From assembly GCA_040954595.2 (NCBI GenBank), contig CM082594.2, positions 9,486,001 through 9,550,000 on the forward strand: a stretch of DNA of 64,000 nt, given 5' to 3'. Shown here one piece after another: positions 59,301 through 64,000 of this stretch. The translations under genes and the position numbers were made by a program. How positions within the stretch are numbered: position 1 is the first letter of the stretch; each line of letters opens with the position of its first letter. Below the pieces are notes generated by a model. That model worked only from the letters and a program-made list of their open reading frames with translations. It searched no databases and was not told the origin of the DNA. The DNA comes from Balanoglossus misakiensis. Its lineage: Eukaryota; Hemichordata.

Positions 59301-61811
59301 AATAAAAAAAAAATAAAGAAATAAATCCCATGCCCTTGAGACTTACTCACCTACTTGGTTGACGCCCCACCCCCCAAAAAAATTCCCCCACATTAGGGTT
59401 CAGAGTCTACAAACTGGTTGCATAGTATAGAACAATGTTTTATTATATCATCTACTTGAGGTTTGGCATTTTAATACAGGGTAAATTGTCCTACATATTT
59501 TAGTGATATTACCCCACTCCTCAAACACAAAGTTTAGCTGAATTTACAACAAATCTGATAAATCCAGGTTATAATAGAAATCTCAATTAATTTCCAATTT
59601 AAACTTTCGCAATGTGACTAAAGGGAAGTTCTTGAACATCTTGAGGAACACGGTGCTTACATCAGAAGAAAAAGATCGAACTCACCCTAAGTTGATTGAG
59701 TAAGGCTTGCCGTCTGCTCAAAGCGTGTTGTAAATGTAACTGACTACCAGAACCTGTTCTCCAAAAAAGAAAAAAGAAGCAAGAATTAAATGGTCAATCT
59801 CAACAAGAACTAAATGATTTCTTCTGCCCACTTTAATAGATAATAACATTGATATACCAAGGGCCTGGTAAAATGAAATACCAGTATTCTATCTCAATCA
59901 TGCACAGAGTCAAAAGCCCTGATACTTACAAATGAGGTGCCTGACACAGAAACACCAACCATGCTTATTATATCAGCAGGATACTGCTGTCTAACACTAA
60001 CGTAACCAATTTCAACGCGGATACCCACAGCAGTTGAAGTCTCCATGACAACATACATAAACATGCCAAACTTGGCATTTTCAATTGGCTTCAATGACAG
60101 TCATTTGTTTGCTATAAATAGATTGGCACATGCCAATTAGAGCTATAATTCGTCTTTACAACTGATAATTTTGTGTAAGCTACGAAGGCAGCCAGTTTGT
60201 CTCTCGATGGAAAAAACAACAACTTGGTAACGTGTGAGATAATGGTATCCAACAGAAATGACAGCCAGATAAGGCAGTGAACAAATCCCTTCTACGCAAA
60301 TCGTAAAATAAATCACTTATAGATCCCATAGCCGCAAATCCTCCGCACACACCAAGGAATAAATCACACAGCAATCACGTAATGATGCCAACATAACACG
60401 GTTGTACAGAAAATCTCTTTAATGGAAGTATTTCAGATGCATTAGCAAACAGAACTAAGCCTAAATTATCCCTGAACAGTTTTGAAAATGCCGATGCGTC
60501 TCTAAGTATGACAGTGCGTATATTTCTTCTTCCTTTTCTTGGTGTTCACATCATCTGATCTAAACGCAAGAATATGCTTTTTTTGTAGGTACTTATGTCA
60601 TGACTGACATTAACAGCGTTTAGTGACAAAAAGTAAATATGACATCTATAGGAAAATGGTTGTTTCCAGTGTGAACATGGCGGTGAATTGGAAACGGAAT
60701 CTGATACCAGATGTTATCAATCTGTAGTTGACATGAGACACTGACACTTAATTTTTGTAAGGCTTTGTGTGTGTAGGGTTCCTTTGTGTCTCGTTGTTTT
60801 AACTTCCCTAACAGCTTTGCTTTTGAAGTTGTGAACTAAATCTGGTCGTTTATTATGGAGACGGTTGTTCAATTGTAATATTGTGATGGCTGGTTTTAGA
60901 CTGCACCAGGTGCAAGACCATTACACGTTGCAACTTAACTCACTTGGATTGGGAACGTGTTGGGATTTATTCATAACGCTGACGGAAGGTATACGGCCAG
61001 TTGCTTGGTAGCTTTAAGCAATTCACCCCCAACTTACCTGTGTCAAGTGGGTGCAACCAATAGCACTAAAATCAACGAGGCTGCACCACGAAAAAAAAAG
61101 AAGAAATAAAAGAACAAAAGAATGACAGCAAATGGCGTCTTCTCTCACCTGATTTCGTTTTTCCTGATCCAGCTGTTGATACGTCCCGTTCTGTATCTAG
61201 TTTCTGAAATAATCCAAATAATATCACTTAATGAGTAACATTTTTCATAGCAGCTTCCAAAAAAAGCTGTGGCTATATTGCCCTTTGCCTTGATGAATGA
61301 ATGACCAGTGAGTGGTGTTGGTAGGCTAAGGTACATGGTTGACATGGTGTTTCTTGACACAGGTCAATGAAATCAAGCAAAAGGCTATGCTGGAAACCCA
61401 TGATAGGGTACACACTGCAAATATTTGAAGAGCTCTAATGGTTATACAGTCAAGCACTTGGCAAATAAATATAAAACTAGGTGCAGTGAAGAAAGAGCTC
61501 CTGGCAACCAGGTTCATATATGACCTTGGCATCACAACACGAGGTACCCACAAATACCGGGTATATTACGGTGAAGTTGGTAGACGTCTAGTGTCCAGCC
61601 AATAAGAATGACGTGTACATATATAAACAAGTTTCTAAAATAAAAACATTCCATATCCCACTTGCCGAACCCACCAAAGGACCAGTCTCTGCCACGTTCG
61701 TCATTTTGACAAGTCTCACGTATCGACCAACTCTGTCACACTCTCAAACGCCGCAGTCTTCATGTTGGCAGAACGGCCCCTTCTCCGCTCAAAGTCGTCA
61801 TTTCTTCGCAT
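51082..61811 (-). CDS. DUF4587-like Q/P-rich protein with novel helical C-terminal half (17 exons, about 575 aa)
   Basis: Minus-strand exons in order: 61811-61720, 59758-59686, 59296-58921, 58618-58372, 58026-58004, 57895-57863, 53814-53785, 53529-53488, 53301-53228, 53103-53017, 52816-52757, 52632-52537, 52383-52282, 52137-52033, 51718-51581, 51407-51315, 51138-51082 (stop TAA 51084-51082). All phases agree and the total is 1,728 bases. Residues 60-180 are Arg-, Gly- and Gln/Pro-rich. About 181-205 is a Met/Gln helix with IQNAQMHQIIMQQMML, the signature I associate with DUF4587 proteins (PRR29, C21orf58). Residues 282-298 hold two basic clusters, RKKVK and PKKRKV. Residues 306-575 are helical, with FFARSIVATLFIRPVDYGF and REWGEEYV; I do not recognise this half. 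The start at 61811 is the least certain part. Confidence 0.8.
53488..58026 (-). CDS. Four-micro-exon basic linker (NLS-like) of the DUF4587-like gene
   Basis: Exons 58026-58004 (23 nt), 57895-57863 (33), 53814-53785 (30) and 53529-53488 (42) encode about 43 residues: RRQVGHQ, GPQEVEPLKAP, RKKVKSVTPE, then APKKRKVEIPFPGN. The last three are all phase 1-1, so each can be skipped without shifting the frame. PKKRKV fits the classical monopartite K-(K/R)-x-(K/R) nuclear import pattern, and with RKKVK it could act as a bipartite signal. A 4-kb intron separates the second and third micro-exons. An alternative acceptor upstream of 57895 (after CACTATAG) would not keep the frame. Confidence 0.75.
53815..57862 (-). 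other. 4-kb intron of the DUF4587-like gene
   Basis: No exon is recognised. A 166-codon plus-strand frame at 56610-57110 lacks motifs and splice context. A decayed copy of the TTAA MITE lies near the 57862 end. Confidence 0.6.
57508..57660. mobile_element. Decayed relative of the 45768-45949 MITE
   Basis: Starting at TTAA 57508-57511, the sequence follows the first MITE through the AATCACCT, CCATATAT and CCACCCAACTGAAA(A/T)TCTGTG blocks and TGGTAACTGTGG. The right terminal repeat is degraded. The shared internal blocks are too long to be chance, so the two are dispersed copies of one family. Confidence 0.75.
58372..59758 (-). CDS. N-terminal Q/P-rich and DUF4587-like part of the minus-strand gene (3 exons)
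   Basis: Exon 59758-59686 encodes TGSGSQLHLQHALSRRQALL and on to QLR. It enters after a long pyrimidine tract ending GGAG. Exon 59296-58921 encodes an Arg/Tyr-rich then Gly-run (eight Gly) then Gln/Pro-rich segment. Exon 58618-58372 opens with the methionine-rich DMMEMMMIQNAQMHQ helix, followed by an Ala/Val run, a HHHH run and RMGGYALPPLDS. Low-complexity segments are expected to be disordered. The MQ helix is the only part resembling a named family; that match is from memory and of moderate certainty. Confidence 0.82.
58821..58913. mobile_element. Short piggyBac-like MITE beside a splice donor
   Basis: TTAA at 58821 and at 58910 flank an 85-bp segment. Its ends, CCCTTTCACCCCCA and (reverse-complemented) CCCTTTCACCACCA, are inverted repeats with one mismatch. 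TTAA duplication plus CCC-starting termini is typical of piggyBac-type elements. The right end lies 7 bases from exon 58921-59296, just inside the minus-strand intron donor. Confidence 0.8.
59930..59986 (-). other. Open segment with splice-like ends, probably not a coding exon
   Basis: It reads QYPADIISMVGVSV and is flanked by an acceptor-like GTTAGACAG and a donor GTAAGT. Its only open frame would be phase 0-0, which does not fit the neighbouring exon at 59758 in either of its possible acceptor phases. It might be noncoding, a decoy, or part of another transcript. Confidence 0.2.
60502..60559 (-). CDS. Possible alternative terminal exon with basic tail
   Basis: After the acceptor GCGTTTAG the frame reads SDDVNTKKRKKKYTHCHT and stops at 60502. 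It accepts phase 2, which both candidate first exons (61811-61720 and 63543-63428) provide, so a short product ending in this lysine-rich tail is possible. No clear poly(A) signal was found just downstream. Confidence 0.3.
61149..61203 (-). CDS. Possible additional exon upstream in the minus-strand gene
   Basis: It has good splice sites (GGATTATTTCAG before, GTGAGA after) and two usable frames: KLDTERDVSTAGSGKTKS (phase 0 to 1) and TRYRTGRINSWIRKNEI (phase 1 to 2). The first would join exon 59753-59686 through the alternative acceptor GAGAACAG. Neither frame joins the candidate first exons without another exon, so it remains unplaced. Confidence 0.3.
61204..61719. other. Intronic or intergenic, nothing recognised
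   Basis: This is the probable first intron of the minus-strand gene. No coding exon is visible. Confidence 0.5.
61720..61811 (-). CDS. Candidate first coding exon of the DUF4587-like gene
   Basis: The ATG at 61811-61809, with an in-frame TAA 15 bases upstream, opens MRRNDDFERRRGRSANMKTA and on to ELVD. It ends in phase 2 at donor GTGAGA. Phase 2 is exactly what exon 59758-59686 (starting A-ACA-GGT) needs. It is charged and basic, like the following exons. Confidence 0.5.
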
Positions 61812-63427
61812 GCGGTACAAACGTTACGATAAAGGTAGCTGTGCTCCAGAAAAGCTCTCTCGAGACGAGACAAGAAGAGCAACGCTGACCAACAACGTTG
61901 TGAAGATCTCAGGCTGCGTACTAGTCATTACGTTTCCCCTAGCAACACCAATCACTAAACATTCAAGTGAACATCTTTGGTGTACTGAGCACGGGACTCA
62001 ATGACAGCCCCTCTGCCTGTATTTTTTTTTTTAGAGTTTGATCCTTTTGTGTGCACGACAACAATAATCTTTTGTTGTGTTTTCATGATTCAACTATTAT
62101 TTACAAATAATGGTTTCACAAACGTTAACAAAGGGAAAGCCTTCTACCAGAGCAGTGAATGGCTGAGTGTCTGAACCTTGCCTGTCTCTAGGTGGAAACT
62201 ATGTTAATGTCCTCCCTTCATAGAATAGCAGCCTAGTCTTTTTCGGATTATCTTGTTTATACAGGCTATGTTTTAATATCCAAATGGCAATAAATCATGA
62301 CAAATTCTGTAAGATGTGTTCACGCTGACGGTAACGTGAATGCTTATTATATACGTCATGAGAAATTTTCATAATTATTGAATCAAATTATGTAGCCCAG
62401 AGGTTGACAGCCATGTTCTGTGTGAGAGGTTAACAAAACTGACATTGAGCTCAATTGATTTGATTGCTTTGATCATCTGTCAGTTTTGACCTGCTCGCTC
62501 GCAACCACAAAGATCTGGCTACAGCCATGGTGATGTCTAAACTGAAGTGAAAGACACTAAATTGTCCACTGGCAAGTGAAACTGTTCTCCATTTTTAATG
62601 AAAACTGTAAAACAACAAATCTTGAACGCCTCACTGACCACTAGCGTCACACTGACACTATAGAGGGAGCTAAACTAACAAACAACATCGACAAAGACAG
62701 TTATATTCGAAATACCCTGTTAAATATGACAAAAGATATTACCTAGTATGCTTTCGCGTTCATTTTAAGAAAACAGACAATCAAATCGTGTCTTTAACGC
62801 AAAGTGATGTGGTCAAATTTGTCGTAACTTCAACTTTTAGCAATTTCATGAGTATAAAACGTTAAACATCTGATAATTTTTACTTCCTCAATGCTGATAT
62901 TCAAATGTTAAATGAATGATTTTTTTACAACTCGCTCCAACTAATTGCCACACAAGATGAGACCCTCTAGTGGCGAACGTTGGCCACGTTCTGACACCAT
63001 GGCAACGAACGGCTGTTTACAGCTTGTGCGGACAGAAAAGAAGACTCCCTAGGGAAGCTTTGATTATCTCTCGGCAGTGGAAAAAAAACATAAAGCATTC
63101 ATAAAAAGAGGATGGTCATGTAGGTGATTATAGTAAAAGCGCAAAAGAATAATTCGCCCACCCTTTCTGTTTATGCTGTAACCAACGGATACACCAAGTG
63201 GCCAGTTTATGTCTTGTGCAATGACCGTAGTTTTGTGGAATGACTTCTAACACAACACTCATCTCTCCATACACAGATCTTTTTACGATAACATTGAAAA
63301 GAGTGATGTTTTTGCAATCTAGTGTCAAGTATTACCGGGCGAATGAACACACAAAGTGGTGTTTTTTATTTCTTGTTTAGATTCGATCTCATCTCAATAG
63401 ATTTGTATCCGAGTAACACTGACTTAC
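61812..63427. other. Upstream region of the minus-strand gene or intron of an alternative transcript
   Basis: It contains no recognised exon. A short ATG frame near 62765 (MNAKAY, then stop) sits next to a GTAATA site and is not convincing. Confidence 0.45.
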
Positions 63428-63543
63428 TGACTGGTAACCTTCAATGCGACCGACTGTAACGACTTGCCACGTACAATGCTGGGTGGATCCCTTGGCAAAT
63501 AACGGTACTGACAAACACTGTGCCCTTGATTTGAAGTATTCAT
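63428..63543 (-). CDS. Alternative candidate first exon
   Basis: The ATG at 63543-63541 opens 38 codons starting MNTSNQGHSVCQYRYLPRDP and ends in phase 2 at a perfect donor GTAAGT (63427-63422). It would splice in frame to 59758-59686, giving a Gln at the junction. It could be an alternative promoter's first exon of the DUF4587-like gene or the start of an unrelated gene. Confidence 0.35.
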
Positions 63544-64000
63544 GTGAAGAAACATTTTAGTACTTGTTGAAATTATTGTCAGTACCAGGACAGTTAGGTG
63601 GGACGTTTTGGGGCGCTTTGCTAATCGAGAAATTTGAAAATTTAGATTTAAAATAAAGCGAGACCCCTAACTTCTGTGCTAGATAACGGCACCATGATTT
63701 TGTCAGATGCAAATCTTGATGAATTCTGAACTTCATTGTCTAATAAGGCTGAAGTCACTATGTTCTCTAAAAAGGACTTAGATACGATTATTTTCTCCCA
63801 TTGCCTATAAACTTCTGATGGGTTTTCTATGGTCATAAATTAGCATTTCACACAGTAGAGCTGAATCACACACTAGATAGGGTCTATCTCTAGTACGACA
63901 CTGCCTTTGTGAAGATGATTTGCTCTCAAAGGCTTAACCTTGAACTATCAAAGAAATGCATTTAGCTTTATGAGGACTGCCCTGCCTAGAGCTCTTTATT
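63544..64000. other. Window edge; one unplaced minus-strand open frame
   Basis: A 62-codon minus-strand frame at 63648-63836 (MTIENPSEVYRQWEKIIVSK at its start) has protein-like composition but no family motif and no clear splice context. Nothing else is seen. Confidence 0.3.

Noticed and set aside
62759-62780. Short ATG frame (MNAKAY) beside a GTAATA site on the minus strand
   Set aside because: It runs into a stop codon at the exon end, so it cannot be a useful first coding exon.

Overview
This is a eukaryotic (animal) genomic window: AT-rich, with short coding exons split by GT-AG introns, TTAA-flanked miniature transposons and scattered minisatellites. It contains no bacterial-type operons. 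The main gene is a fibrillar procollagen whose N-propeptide combines a von Willebrand factor C (VWC) domain with six tandem four-cysteine modules of 141-144 residues. These match the sea urchin fibrillar (SURF) module known from echinoderm collagens, so the DNA most likely comes from an ambulacrarian deuterostome (hemichordate or echinoderm). The species cannot be named from the sequence alone.

Layout: 1-6650 is intergenic with no recognisable gene. 6795-43237 (+) is the procollagen gene. I could assemble it exon by exon into 65 phase-consistent coding exons for about 2,370 residues: signal peptide, an 11.5-kb first intron, VWC, SURF1-6, an 11-nt micro-exon, minor helix, hinge, an uninterrupted major triple helix of 349 Gly-X-Y triplets (46 further exons of mostly 45/54/99/108 nt), telopeptide, and a C-propeptide (COLFI) with all eight cysteines. 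Two polyadenylation signals follow. 44.4-48.1 kb is repeat-bearing intergenic DNA with a 186-bp inverted-repeat MITE and a minisatellite. 48338-49154 (+) is a three-exon gene for a 115-residue secreted protein whose mature part has ten cysteines; I do not recognise the family. 51082-61811 (-) is a 17-exon gene, convergent with it, for about 575 residues. It has a Q/P-rich N-terminal half with a DUF4587-like (PRR29/C21orf58-type) Met/Gln helix, a basic linker built from four consecutive micro-exons, and a helical C-terminal half that I do not recognise. A second possible first exon lies at 63428-63543.

The collagen would be secreted, trimerised through its C-propeptide, trimmed by a tolloid-type protease and cross-linked at conserved KGHR lysines into extracellular fibrils; the VWC/SURF N-propeptide could stay at the fibril surface or be released. 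The most unusual features are the near-identical SURF4/SURF5 exons, which lie in a duplicated exon-plus-intron unit, the phase-correcting 11-nt exon, a helix one 99-nt exon longer than vertebrate types I-III, an intron packed with X-box-like repeats, and the micro-exon nuclear-localisation cassette in the minus-strand gene.
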